A stretch of DNA of 64,000 nt from Athripsodes cinereus (GCA_947579605.1 OX388318.1:7440001-7504000), one strand, 5' to 3'; shown: positions 10,384 through 21,160, counted from the stretch's first letter. The notes: generated by a model from the letters alone, not told the origin. Program-made: numbers and translations.

Positions 10384-10616
10384 GTGAAGTTTTATTTTAT
10401 TCAGTTTAGATTCAATCAGGACTTTTCAATCTAGGACAGTAGTTCATTTAAGTAAGTTTTATTGTGTTCAGTTCAGATTCAATCTAGGACTTTTTAAATA
10501 TTTGACATATTTTTCAGGTCAGGACTTTTCAATCTAGGACATTAGTGCAATTTAGTAAGTTTTATTGTATTCAGTTCAGATTCAATCTAGGAATTTTTAA
10601 ATATTTGACATATTAT
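10384..10616. repeat. imperfect tandem repeat, unit about 102 bp
   Basis: GTAAGTTTTATTGT(G/A)TTCAG with GATTCAATCTAGGA and TTTTAAATATTTGACATATT appears at 10454 and again at 10556. A shorter diverged unit begins at 10384 and lacks part of the sequence. No coding potential. Confidence 0.75.
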
Positions 10617-12139
10617 TTATATGTATAATATATAACAATATTTATTTAAAGTTTAATTTGTTCTAAATTTTCTCAAAATTAATAGAACTATATAAAATTA
10701 TTTTCCAAACTGCTTAAAAGAGTTGCGGAAGATCATAAAATAAAATTGAGGTTTATTCTTGTGCGTTTTTACACTTTTGCAAATTTTCGTCGTCCTTTTT
10801 AGATATCGTCGACTCCAAATATTTACATTGATCTCGTTAAGGAATGTGATGACCTAATAACATTATAACTTAATTTATATAAAACGCAAGGTGTAAATAC
10901 ATCTTTGTAATCTATATTTTCTATATATATCGACATGGGTAGATAAAGGGTCTTAAATTAAGGATGTCGTTATATTCAATATCTAATATATAATATAAAG
11001 GTGTGTAGGATAGAAGATATGTATAATGTACAAGTATTTCAACAAATCAATTTATGTATCATCGCCTGTATAACATTATATAATATGTAATATAAAAGCC
11101 TTCTAACACGTGTAAGCTTTATTATTATGCCTTTACCTACTTGCTATGTCGCCTCATCTCTACTCCATTAAATGTCATGGAAATGTCAAATGGAAAATGC
11201 ATTACCCACCACTATTACTAAACAAAGTTTGATCAATTTACTTTGACTTCTAGTGGCTGGTGCATTGGAAATATTCTGATATCCTTGTATGTTGTGGTTT
11301 ATTTTTGTTATGTCAAATACAGTTACTTAGAATTCTCTCCCAATATTCCAGGTGACACGGACACACGTGCCAAGTGTCACCCGTTTCTGTGTCAGTACGT
11401 TTATTTTTTTATTTATTTTATTGCTATTCGAATTTTGATTATTTTACAAAATAATATATTCAGTATTTTTTATTCACAATGAAGCTGGACAGGAATACGG
11501 AGAGGATAGCTAGCAAGTAATAAAGTTGAAATTTAAAATTTACTGTACGTTTTTGGGATTATAATATTATAAAACTTTCAGAATAGGTGTCAAGCATTTC
11601 TTATCAACCAATATTGTAAAACTCAATTGACTGAAAAAAATATGAAACAGTTGATAAAAAAAGGTTTAAACGAAAATCTTTAAAGATTTTTTTCGATCCA
11701 CTGATGTGTTTCATGAATTTATTGACCCGTTAATCCTTCAAATGTCAACGACAGTTGATCGGTGTTAGCTTAGTTAAAATTTTGCGGGTGGTTGTGGGTT
11801 AATGTATGCTAATATAAGGAAATCTTACTCGTCTTTGAAATGAAGCGGCTACAAAACGTTATCAACTTTTTATTGGGTACTTTTCAATCTTTCCCAATAT
11901 GATATCAATTGCTCTGATTTAAGTCATAGGGATTGTGTTTTGTAAAAAAGTGCCACCCAGGGCTTCGGAACCTTCTATGGATAATAATAATATTATCTTT
12001 ATCTATCTATACCATCACCACATCATCCGTAAACAGGTATTCAGAAGAAAAGTCGTACGTCATAAACATACCAGTCGTCTTTAACATGCTAATAAAAATT
12101 AAAGCATTCAGGATGGGTAACATACTTTATCTCTGAACT
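10617..12139. other. AT-rich stretch, no gene seen
   Basis: One small hairpin lies at 11351-11381 (GGTGACAC pairing with GTGTCACC). ORFs of 79 and 67 codons have no recognisable content. Confidence 0.4.
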
Positions 12140-12265
12140 AAAAACGTTAATTTATTGATTCCTATCCCATCACGGCATATCCCACAAGTGGGATAGCCAG
12201 CGGGTCAACTCCATAAAACAAACATGCAAGTTGTCCTCTCTTTGCCAATTAAAGTTATATTCAGG
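12140..12265 (-). mobile_element. SINE-A, 3' half
   Basis: Plus strand: CCCATCACGGCATATCCCAC, AAGTGGGATAGCCAGCGGGTC, AACATGCAAGTTGTCCTC and TTGCCAATTAAAG. This is the reverse complement of the SINE-A 3' half. Confidence 0.75.
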
Positions 12266-12575
12266 ACAGGTGAAGATATAAACCTTTTATTTTATGAATA
12301 TCTGCCTCTAAGGGCCGAAATTATAAACGAGGAACCCAATATTCGTAAGTATATCGACACTTTACGAACGGATGGCGATGTTCGTACATTCTACTAGATA
12401 CTGTATTATAAAACTATTTTGACAATTCGTTAAAAAGTAATATTTTTGCCTACTGTACCCATTGTTTTCAACCGGTGGTCACATAAGATCTTGCCTGTCC
12501 CTTTTATCTACCTGCTCCCCATTCATAAAAAACTTCACCCAACAATCTCATAATTTACACAAAACAAAAATAAAG

Positions 12576-12706
12576 TTGATATTTTTAACCGACGGTACTT
12601 GGTGGAAATTCATGTTGAATTAATTAAAATAAAACACTTATTTGTAGTATATCCACGGTGTCACCGTGGATATACTACAAATAAGTGTTTTATTTTAATT
12701 AATTCA
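12576..12706. repeat. Penelope-type foldback, perfect palindrome
   Basis: Arms 12617-12660 and 12662-12705 are exact 44-base reverse complements around a single base at 12661. The arm is the outer part of the foldback at 5171-5452 (from AATTAAAATAAAAC to CCACGGTG), without the hammerhead-like core. The left side continues outward with TACTTGGTGGAAATTCATG. Confidence 0.85.
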
Positions 12707-13739
12707 AAACAAAAATAGTAAATGACAGCGATGCTATGAGAATATATCCTAACAAAACACGTGCGTAGATTCATCTATTGTTATTTCTTTCTCTCTTCAG
12801 GCAAATAGTGAGACAGCAATGCTAATCGTCAAAACTAACCCCTGGTCGGTCGACCAGTTAAAGCCGATGGTAACATTTTACTAAAATAATATCAACGGAT
12901 GTTTATAATGCTGAAAAACGAGTAGTTATATATCAAATTTTGGACTATATTACAATAACTTAAGCTAACGAACTTTTATAATATTGGCCCTTACACGACG
13001 CTCGATAACTAACAGAAAAGAGTGGGAGGCCAATTCGGTCAATGTCTTCTATAGGTTATCCAGTAGTATCCATTATGACAACATAAATATTGATGATCAT
13101 AGTGTTACGTATTTTTATTATCTTTCAATGTGTACCGTTACAAGATATCACAGAAGCCATATGGGGGCGAGGGGTTGCATCTTTTCCAGTGATTGCAATA
13201 TTATTTAAATGCATAATTATTATGCCATGAAATTTAACTATGTACACGAATAAATCATTATATAAATATAATTTGTACCCCTCCCCCATCTCATATCTGA
13301 ATGCCCCATGATATCTTGTAACAGTATACAGTGAAAGATTAAAATAATAAATACAACTATGATCATCAATATATAAATTCTAATTGGATACTACTGGATA
13401 ACCTAAAGTCAGAGATGTGACGTATTTGAAATAAAAGTATTTAAAATACAAATACAAAATACAAAATACGTATTTGTATTTTGTATTTCAAATACCTTTT
13501 TGTAAAAAGTATTTTGTATTTTATTTGAAATACTTTTTTTGAGTATTTTGTATTTTACACAAAATACTTTTACAAAATACCTTTTTATTGTTTTAAACAA
13601 AATTCTGCCATTAATTGATATGCGCGTACGCAAGCTTTTTTTGCCAATTTGTTGAATTACAAATACAACGTTTCCATTAGAGTACTCCATGTTTGAGATA
13701 TACACACATAATAATGATGATTGAACAAATTATACATGA

Positions 13740-14245
13740 CGCCGTTTAATATTTCATGGCCGCTGGGCGCTGTGATTTCTCCTGAATGGTAGCATTTTCA
13801 ATTTTGTCTGGAGGCAATCTGTTCCAGGCAGATGACGCTGCGATTCTGTTTCTTCTTTCTGCAAATTTAGAGGTATTTGCCCTTTTGAGTTCAACGAGTT
13901 TAAGAAGCTGATCACAGCCTTCGCCACACATTTTCGTCAGCGGAACAGCTCAGTGGGTGGTGTGCTGCCTTGTGGACAGTGAGACACAGTTTAAACACCA
14001 CTATCTCTAGGACTCACAGTTAGTGTAGACTTCTTAGTAGTGAAGTTATGTGGCAGCTCTTATTCTCTCTGTAAATGATCCGGAGGCAACATTAAAAACC
14101 ATCTGAAGACGATAAGGAAGAGTTTGGAGCAGTCCTGTATATAATATGATGTTACAGTAGTCCATACGATTTCAGATTTGGATTATCCATTCTGATTTAT
14201 TTTGCAGCCCAAGTCAGGAATTCTCTTACCTGCTTGATGATACTC
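13740..14245 (-). pseudogene. old LINE ORF2 C-terminal remnant (L2/CR1-like)
   Basis: Minus-strand translation, with frame changes, gives MDYCNIILYTG, then LQMVFNVASGSF and ERIRAAT, and an open part near 13746-13931 with AASSAWNRLPPDKIENAT. DYCN and WNRLP are typical of the region after the reverse transcriptase in CR1/L2/Jockey-group LINEs. Stops and shifts are present between the blocks. It lies inside the hAT-like element and upstream of a younger LINE insertion. Confidence 0.55.
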
Positions 14246-14271
14246 AATCCATTTGCATTAGCAATGCTATA

Positions 14272-15560
14272 TCTAATTTATTTATTTATTTATTCATTCT
14301 TTACTGTACATTGATAAAAAACAATTACATAAAAGGTATACATTCAAATTAAATACAATCAATATACAGAGGGCGAGTTTATCGCAAAGGCGCGATCTCT
14401 TCCAACTAACCCAAAAGTATTAACTTAAAAAGAAAAAAAAACATATGATAAAAATAAAATCAATGATCTAAAGGATTTTGGAAATAAAAGAGAAAAAAAA
14501 ATACATTCACAAAGTGAGCATATATACAAAACATACATACATACACACATATATATAAAAAGGGAGAGACTGCAAAAAAAAAGATACAAACATACATACA
14601 TACATAAAGGGAAAGGAAAAGGGGGGAAAAAAGGAGGGGGGGTTAGGAGTGATGGGTTTCAGGTTTCAGAGGCTGGGTTTGTATTTGTGGAAATCATTTT
14701 CTCCTTAACGGCTCGCTTGAAAGACGTCAGACTTTGAGTCAGCCTAAATTTTGAAGGGAGATTATTCCAGCAACGAGCACCCTGAACTGCAAAAGATTTT
14801 GAGATGAAAGATGTACCATGAGCCGGGATTGACAGGATGCGCTGGTTATTCGACCTCAGAGGTAAACCGTGACTCGCCAAGTATTCAAAAGCCTCCTTAA
14901 TATAGTACGGGGTTGGTCCTGCGTACAGAGCATTGTGGACAAATGTGAGTAGATGGAGCTCACGTCTTTGTCGTACAGTAAGCCATTTCAGGGTATTACG
15001 ATATTCAGAAATGTGGTCAGTTTTTTTTAGATTAAAAATAAACCTTATGCCAACATTCTGAAGTCGATCAAGTTTGTCAATTAGATCCTGATTCATGTCC
15101 ACATACACGATATCAGCATAGTCGATAATGGGCAACAGCAAGGATTGGACCAATAAAATTTTTACTTTAGTGGGCAAGAATTTTTTCAGCATCTTTAGAG
15201 TGTGGAACTTGTAAAAAAACTTTTTCTTTAGAGTGTTAAATTGATGCTGGCAAGAGAGTCTCTGGTCCATGATTATGCCCAAATTCTTTACTGTCGCCGA
15301 AGAGGGTATTGCTACTGAATTCATAGTAGTGGGAGGTAAATTCATATTTTTCAACCTGGATATAGAGTGAAGGCTACCAATGAATATTGTCTGGGTTTTT
15401 GAGGCATTGAGGAGTAATCCATGAGCACTAGCCCAGTTTGAGATCTGTTGCAAACATTCATTGGTAGAATAAATGGCAGAGGAGATATTGTGAAGTTTAG
15501 CATGTGTATAGATTTGCAAATCGTCCGCATATAGATGGTAGCGACAAGGCAACTGTTTCT
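14272..15560 (-). mobile_element. CR1-like LINE, 5' truncated
   Basis: The ORF2 C-terminal half (14659-15552) is followed by about 380 bp of untranslated sequence. This ends with GGAAGAGATCGCGCC, the TTTATCGC-type hairpin, and an AAATAAATAAATAAATT tail at 14272. A TCTAAT occurs at both borders (about 14271-14276 and 15557-15562) and may be a short target duplication. The same 3' end occurs alone at 7815 and 20937. Confidence 0.8.
14659..15552 (-). pseudogene. LINE reverse transcriptase, C-terminal part, open frame
   Basis: The 297-codon frame starts inside the palm domain at CRYHLYADDLQIYTH; the YADD box holds two of the three catalytic aspartates. It continues with LNASKTQTIFIGS, VKNLGIIMDQRLSC, LLPIIDYADIVY, LDRLQNVGIRFIF, KWLTVRQRRELHLL and WNNLPSKFR. 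This is the order seen in CR1/Jockey-group ORF2 proteins. There is no internal stop, so the copy is young, but the fingers and the endonuclease are missing through 5' truncation and it cannot act alone. The product would reverse transcribe LINE RNA at nicked chromosomal DNA. The start is not an ATG and is set by the truncation point. Confidence 0.85.
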
Positions 15561-15905
15561 AATCATGTCAACACTTTCTCCACTTATATATACTTTTGTC
15601 CAGTTTTTAATTTCTTTTTCATTCATCAATGGTTTAAATATTAAATACTTTTGTCTTACACCTTGTTCGACTATTTGTAAAAAGTATTTTAAAAAGGTAT
15701 TTTAAAAAAGTATTTTGAAAATACGTATTTTGTATTTTGTATTTAAATACCATTTTGAAAAAGTATTTAGTATTTTGTATTTGAAATACAAAAATTCAAA
15801 AGTATTTGTATTTTGTATTTAAATACTTTTTTGGAAGTATTTTGCACATCTCTGCCTAAAGTAGAAATTGACCGCCTGTTCTTTACCGGGGACTTCACGA
15901 AAGAA

Positions 15906-16015
15906 GAATACTCAAATTGAAGACGCAAAATGTCTTATTCGTGACGTTTTACGAACACCCGTCTTTTACAGGACGCTTAAAAGCTATCAGAAAAAGTGGG
16001 AGACATATCCTTCGT
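15906..16015 (-). mobile_element. SINE-A fragment
   Basis: Plus strand: GACGCAAAATGTCTTATTCG, TACGAACACCCGTCTTTTAC, AGGACGCTTAAAAGC, AGAAAAAGTGGGAGAC. This is the 5' half of SINE-A reversed, lying in the same orientation as the interrupted copy to its left. Confidence 0.65.
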
Positions 16016-16090
16016 CGAGAGCACAAAACAAAATATGGTATTGATTTTTTTTTGTATTTATTTCGTTAAACACCATAATACATAACACAC

Positions 16091-16265
16091 GAGTTCGTCG
16101 GTAGCCTGGAGGTAGAGTCTCGGCCTCGTGAACGAGAGGTCCGTGGTTCGATACCAGGTGCTGGCAAATTCCCCTTTCACGACACAAGCTTTTAGTAGCT
16201 TACTGTGAAAGGTGTATAAGGTTGTATTTGGGTTTATAACAAAACCCAGATATCTTTTTTTTTTT
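16091..16265 (+). mobile_element. SINE-C, tRNA-derived
   Basis: The A-box-like TAGCCTGGAGG is at 16102-16112 and the B-box-like GGTTCGATACC at 16145-16155, separated as in a tRNA. The body is CCCCTTTCACGACACAAGC, TTACTGTGAAAGGTGTATAAG and TTGTATTTGGGTTTA, ending at AACCCAGATATC before a T run. It is very similar to 21161-21340. Confidence 0.8.
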
Positions 16266-16287
16266 TTAAAAGAAATAATAAATATTA

Positions 16288-16421
16288 TTAATGGTTTTAC
16301 ATGTAGGTACTTAATTTTAAGTGACACGAGTTTCGACATGTAATGTCTTTGTCAAACTCAAAGACATTACATGTCGAAACTCGAGTCACTTGTAATAAAG
16401 TACATGTAAAAGCATTAATTA
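16288..16421. repeat. foldback with hammerhead-like GAAAC hairpin
   Basis: Arms 16288-16351 and 16359-16421 are near-perfect inverted repeats around a 7-base spacer. Each arm holds GACAT-TAC-ATGTC followed by GAAACTCG. On the minus strand of the left arm the preceding bases are TTTGACAAA. This parallels the CTGATGA, hairpin, GAAA layout at 5302-5366 with a degenerate first box. Outer parts read TTTTACATGTA and TAATAAAGTACATG. Confidence 0.65.
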
Positions 16422-16989
16422 TACATTATTTATTTGTAGAAAATGATATATTATCTACCTACATAGATAATTTTTTTTCTTGCTGAAACTTTCTCCCTTA
16501 GTTGAACAATATTTGATTTGAGCACTTTATTCTTAGACTAGTGAGTAGGTACTATTGTATTGTTTGAATATTATGTGTAGGTATTGTGATGAATATCTAA
16601 GCACTCCCTAGTTTATTTATAGATTGTGGACCGTTGCGACGCTACTGAAGTGATGGTGACTAATTTAATTACATGGATACAAATTAAGTTTTACTGTTCA
16701 TGGTCCATTCATCTCGTGGCTTCGTGGAAATGGAAATAATAATTGATAGAATTTATACGAAGTTAAAATTTGAGTTTGAAAATTTTTGTTTAAAGTGGTT
16801 TCTTACTTAACATATATTTTGAAGAATTGTTTTTGTTACATATATTATTGAGGGACAAATACCTTCAAAGATTTAAAAAATGTTCTAAGCAAAGAAATAT
16901 TCGCTTCGGTTATTTGGTTAATTGAGAAACTTATTTTAATTCAAGAATTCACTGCGTTGCCTCAGAATTAGCTGAAAATTGTTTACAAA
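16422..16989. other. AT-rich stretch, no gene seen
   Basis: Nothing recognisable. Confidence 0.4.
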
Positions 16990-17110
16990 ACATTGGAAAT
17001 TTTCAACTCAGTGACGAGGTATGCCAACCATTCTGAATGTCTCTATTTTTATTAACGCAGAGAGTACGAATTGAAATTATATTCTATGCAGTTAGTCAAC
17101 TGCCTAACCT
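16990..17110 (+). mobile_element. SINE-A fragment
   Basis: Reads AACTCAGTGACGAGGTATGCC, then AACCATTCTGAATGTCTC, TTAACGCAGAGAGTACG and ATGCAGTTAGTCAACTG, in SINE-A order. Diverged and lacking the 3' end. Confidence 0.6.
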
Positions 17111-17139
17111 AACTAAACGGGGTTAGTCAGCATGTAATA

Positions 17140-17240
17140 ATTTTGACATCCTAGATGGGTGGCAAACCTCATGGCAGAATTCAAGTTGTCTTTTTTTCGA
17201 TCGCCATTTACAGGACGCTTAAAAACTTACGGTGAAGATT
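17140..17240 (-). mobile_element. SINE-A fragment
   Basis: Plus strand: GACATCCTAGATGGGTGGC, AAACCTCATGGCAGAATTCA, TCGATCGCCATTTACAGGAC and GCTTAAAAACTTACGG. Reverse of the SINE-A middle and 5' half; it faces the previous copy. Confidence 0.65.
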
Positions 17241-18195
17241 TTTTATTTTACCCTACTTATACATTTATTTATTTACAATTTTACCACTAATAGCTGTATA
17301 GGTTTTTTGCCAGTAGTGTAAAGAACAAAAATGAAACGATAATAAAATGAAATTAAAACAAAACTATTATAACATAAAAAGTGATAGCATGCATAAACGG
17401 AACTAGTTAGATTATAAATTTTACTGATCGGTTGCACAGATTATACAATTTTACCAACCAGTGTACAGTGTTTTAACCTTTGTGACCACTCCACTAGAAG
17501 AATGGTGTTAGGATATAAATAGATATGTAAATGTATTCTAAACCTCATTAATCGAATGTGATGATTGTAGGTATGTCATTGCATGTTTAGTATTTGAAGA
17601 TTAAATTCGTATTTCAGGTACCAATAGAATTTGTACTGTAATTAATTATGCAACCCTGGCGATTAATCTCTGTTAATTTTCATTCATTTCGCTGACAAAT
17701 CACACGCCGGTCTATAATATATTTGTAATAATTATGATTTTGCATTAACCAGCTTTAACACCCTCCCGTTTATTTGTGTTCCAAATTCTGATGGTCAACA
17801 ATTTGATTTATTTATTTTTTCAACGTTTAAATCATACAATAAATACAGGTACACTATAGAATTATCTAACTAGGTTAATAAAATAACAAAAAAAATACTC
17901 ATATCATACCTTTAAACTACAAAATAATATAGTCTTAAAACTAAAGAATAAAATAAATAAAAACAACAAAGATTAGTCAATCTAAGACTTCCTAGACAGA
18001 AGAAGTTTTGGGTTAAAAATTATTTGACTTAAAATACAAATCTATAAGTTGAATTATTGTCTTCTTTTTGTCTTTCAACACCCTTCTTAGAAGCCTTGGG
18101 TGGAAGCAATTCTTCCTCATTTAGAGCAATTCTGCATCTATATGATAAACCTCCTCCTTACAGTATTCCTAGTACTTTGATATGTTTATAAAAGT
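17241..18195. other. AT-rich stretch with possible LINE tails
   Basis: TTTATTTATTT heads near 17262 and 17808 suggest reversed LINE tails, but the sequence after them is not shared clearly with the other tails. A more GC-rich piece near 18060-18140 (CACCCTTCTTAGAAGCC, GGGTGGAAGCAATTC) could be a decayed LINE ORF end; not supportable. Confidence 0.35.
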
Positions 18196-18349
18196 AGTCT
18201 ATAAAAGTCATGTATAGAGTCTATAAAAGTCATGTATAGAGTCTATAAAAGTCTTGTATAGAGTCTATAAAAGTCATGTTTAGAGTCTATAAAAGTCATG
18301 TATAGAGTCTATAAAAGTCATGTAAAGAGTCTATAAAAGTCTTGTTAAA
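18196..18349. repeat. 22-bp minisatellite, seven units
   Basis: The unit AGTCTATAAAAGTCATGTAT plus AG begins at 18196, 18218, 18240, 18262, 18284, 18306 and 18328, an exact 22-base period. Substitutions are few (CTTG for CATG, TTTAG, AAAG). No reading frame of interest. Confidence 0.95.
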
Positions 18350-18494
18350 ATTGTGTAAAGTCTTGTGGAAAAAAATCAGTTCCCTTATTTGTTTATTTAT
18401 TCATTAATTCTTAACTGTACAGTAATTACAAACAATTTCATACAAAAATAATTTTTTGTTGATTATATTATCAATGTAAAGGAATTTTTCATTT

Positions 18495-18625
18495 ATTTAT
18501 TTATTGAGTTGACATTAATTTTGTAAAACTCCATTTTATTTGGTGTAACAAAAAAAAATTGTTGTAAGTTTAACTTTATTTTATTTATAAAATTAGTAAC
18601 CAGGTTTCGACTTATGAAGGTTTCG
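18495..18625 (-). mobile_element. foldback/Penelope-type terminal fragment
   Basis: Shares order and sequence with 44755-44890: TTATTGAGTTGAC, ATTTTGTAAAACTCCAT, AACAAAAAAAAATTG, AGTTTAACTTTATTTTA, and CCAGGTTTCGACTTATGAAG at the end. Complemented, the last block gives GTCGAAACC, the same GAAAC box as in the other foldbacks. Only one arm is present here. Confidence 0.6.
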
Positions 18626-19435
18626 ATTTAGGAATTTTACAGTTATTGGATTTTTTCTTCGATCGAGTGTCGATTGTGATGAATTATTTCAGTTTTTAGG
18701 TTGGAAGATTGTGACGATAGAAATTGTATATTTCGAATAATAATTGCGATTACTATCAAAATCTAATTTTATTGTTATTATTGTATTGCTGCGTTAGATT
18801 TTAGTCACATATGAAATATTAAATATCATGTACGAACCTAAATTAGTTGCATTTATGGTTATGATGTTGAAATAGGTGTTATTAGAAGCATAACTAATTC
18901 AATATTATTATCACTGCGTTCCCGGAACTTCGTTTAAATTCAATTAACAATTATTATATGTTGCCATAATAATTTGTATTATAATAGTTCGATGTCGTCC
19001 TCTTATTATACTGTCTTTTTTGTGTGCTTTTGATGAATATGTAAATTTCATTTGAGTATGATAGTCGTGTTTTTATAGTTGAATTTTGTTATTTATTTAT
19101 TTCATATATTTACGGCGTTAGCCTTTGACGTGTTAACAATCATATTAAAAACAAAAAACAATTAAAACTACACAATAAACTTGTTATATCGAGTTCAGTA
19201 TTACAGGTAAAATAAGTGTTAGTGAAATAGTTATAAATATTATTTGTACTCGTAATCTTGTACGTAAACATATTAATTAAGCTGTTCAAGAAATAAATTA
19301 ATAATATTCGTATCTTTTCATATTTTTTGTTGTTGTACGATTTATCCAGAAGTCGATAAGGTGAAAATGAAATATGTGTTTAGAAACGTTATTTAAAAAT
19401 CTCTTTATATAATGATCCATAATTTTTTTTTCAGA
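18626..19435. other. AT-rich stretch; possible LINE tail near 19090
   Basis: TTATTTATTTATTTCATATA, TTTACGGCGTTAGCCTTTG and ACGTGTTAACAATC near 19090-19150 resemble 26450-26510 (TTTATTTATTTATTTACAAA, TGGCGTGAGCCTTTTACATG, TTTAAAG), which suggests a shared reversed LINE 3' end. Nothing else seen. Confidence 0.4.
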
Positions 19436-19610
19436 TTATTGCAAATAAAACACTTATTTTGTACGTTAGCCTGATGATGAGAGCGGAAGCTCTTGAAAGC
19501 CGGCTCGCGACCAATAAAATTACAGTGGAAGTACTAAATGAGTGTTTTATTTGTAATAATTTAACATGAGCTTTCACCCGGAGCCATCGATCTAAAATAT
19601 CGACTTTTTT
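19436..19610 (+). mobile_element. Penelope-type terminal repeat with hammerhead-like core
   Basis: CTGATGA at 19471-19477 is followed by T, GAGAGC-GGAA-GCTCTT, GAAA, GCCGGC and TCGCG, identical to the core at 5315-5350. Then come CCAATAAAAT, ACAGTGGAAGTACTAAATGA and GTGTTTTATTTGTAATAATT. The outer ends ATTATTGCAAATAAAACACT and its complement near 19540-19562 are inverted. The right flank TTTCACCCGGAGCCATCGA and AAATATCGAC is a variant of the ACCAAGTACCGTCGG..AAATATCAAC flank elsewhere. It is a related but distinct subfamily with a single core. Confidence 0.6.
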
Positions 19611-20936
19611 TTTAGTTTTAATCAAAAACAAAAACACAAATTTTTTAACCATTTTGTGCTGCTTTATTTGAAATCAGCTGTTTTGTTACAAAATAGTTTT
19701 GCATCACAAACTTAGGGCCTAGGTCTTTTAAAATAGATGATTACTCATTGGTATGATGCTGTGTATTCATGTAGAATAATATAATACTCTCCATGAATGG
19801 GGTGTTGTGCTTACGATACGTCACTTAACTGACGTCACGTTGGATAATAGTATTATATATACCTACATAGTCTCTTTTATTTAATACTTTGCGATACCAA
19901 TATTAATTTATAAATAACCAAATAGTCGCCAGGTGGCTGTTGTCACACAAAAACGTTTTATTATTATATAACATTTATTATTCTACGATGATGTCTAAGT
20001 AGAAATATCGTATAAAACAAAATGTTATTCAATGAATGTTGGTGAAATTTATCTATTTTCACGTCTTTTCTCTTTTAAAAATATATTATCTCGGAATAAG
20101 AATTCCGAAAACATCAAGGAGAAACCACATCTCAGATGAAAAAGTTCTTAACAGGATTGAAAGAGGTAAACACTAATTAGACCATCTCAAAATGACGCGC
20201 CAGATGAATAATTTAATACGTACATAATGCGTCATGAAAAACCTTCTACAATAATTCATTGAAGGGATGGCTGAGAAGATAAATTATTATAGGGCGCGTC
20301 CACGTTGAGTGTAGCTTGACGATCTCTACGAGGATATGAGCTGCGGATTGTACGGAGAGTTGAAGTGGATTGCATAGGATAGAGCACAATGGACAGAAAG
20401 ATGTAGGGTTTTGAAGACTATTGATGTAAAAAAATATCAAGTTTTCCGATGCACACAGCTAATTGCTGGTTTTAAAACACACGATGCAGAACTAAAGGGT
20501 TTAAAATCTCACGTCTATTCGTAATACGGAGGTGATTATTTATCAATATTATAGGTTCAAATTTACGTACATAATATAACGTCATTCATTGGTTTGTTAT
20601 TGACAGCTCTAGCAGCGTAGGTACCGTTTCTTACACTCCGCTGGAGCCAACGTAACAGAGAGAGGTCGAGTACTTTAGCAGCCTGCTACCATCAACCATT
20701 AATATCGTAGTATAGCGTAGCTAGAAGGTCTTACTATTACAGGTTACGAAATAAAGCAGAAACACGTAGATATTAAAAGTTTGTGAGGGGATGACAAAAT
20801 ACAGAGACATACTTTTTATTATCAGTTTGATGAACATTGATTTATATGCCTGATAAAAGCTGAAATATAATGTGATATACCGGTTTTTTACTATAAACTA
20901 ATAACATTGAAATCGATGTCGAGAGAACAAGCGATA
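19611..20936. other. AT-rich stretch, no gene seen
   Basis: No ORF with recognisable content. A more GC-rich patch at 20600-20700 (CTCCGCTGGAGCC, CAGAGAGAGGTCGAG) has no identifiable frame. Confidence 0.4.
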
Positions 20937-21070
20937 TAAGATCGCGCCTTTGTGATAAACTCGCCCTCTGTATATTGATTGTATTTAATTTGAATGTATA
21001 CCTTTTATGTAATTGTTTTTTATCAATGCACAGTAAAGAATGAATAAATAAAATAAAATAAATAAATAAG
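20937..21070 (+). mobile_element. CR1-like LINE 3' end
   Basis: AAGATCGCGCCTTTGTGATA, AACTCGCCCTCTGTATATTG, ATTTAATTTGAATGTATACC, TTTTATGTAATTG and a TAAATAAAATAAAATAAATA tail. It is the plus-strand equivalent of the tail of the LINE at 14272-15560, with only small differences. Confidence 0.75.
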
Positions 21071-21160
21071 ATTAATGAAATAATTATGAAATGATTATTA
21101 GAGAAATAAGAGGATTAATGAAGTTTAAGTACCCAAATATATTTTTTAGCATAATCGTCG

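Larger units (their letters stand above)
13410..15854. mobile_element. hAT-like element with 8-bp target duplication
   Basis: It is bounded by the perfect 8-bp direct repeat CCTAAAGT (13402-13409 and 15855-15862). The ends are inverted: CAGAGATGTG at the left and CACATCTCTG at the right. Both subterminal regions are dense in GTATTTTGTATTT and its complement. Duplication length and CAG-starting ends fit the hAT superfamily. I could not find a hAT transposase. The interior is two LINE-derived segments, so the original element was probably a short non-autonomous one. Confidence 0.85.
13037..15873. mobile_element. long-TIR MITE carrying a hAT insertion
   Basis: The left end GGTCAATGTCTTCTATAGG continues into TTATCCAGTAGTATCCA. 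The right end read inward on the minus strand is GGTCAATTTCTACTTTAGG followed by the same TTATCCAGTAGTATCCA. Similarity extends over more than 100 bp: ATTGATGATCATAG, TTACAAGATATCA and a G-rich block on both arms. Without the insertion it is about 385 bp, with no coding sequence. The 8-bp flanks suggest a hAT-type origin, but they are imperfect. Confidence 0.75.
12965..15905 (-). mobile_element. SINE-A fragment interrupted by a 2.8-kb nest
   Basis: The left part on the plus strand is TACACGACGCTCGATAACTA, ACAGAAAAGAGTGGGAGGCC and AATTC, ending at 13036. The right part resumes at 15874 with GTTCTTTACCGGGGACTTCAC. The SINE-A reference at 32165-32245 reads the same without a break. GCCAATTC (13029-13036) and GCCTGTTC (15874-15881) look like a decayed 8-bp duplication, 6 of 8 matching. 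Confidence 0.7.

Noticed and set aside
13409..13705. 98-codon minus-strand ORF in the hAT end
   Set aside because: Encoded by the GTATTTTGTATTT subterminal repeats; repetitive and non-coding in character.
16091..16160. A tRNA gene at the start of SINE-C
   Set aside because: Four copies share the same 3' body, and arm pairing is poor; tRNA-derived SINE.
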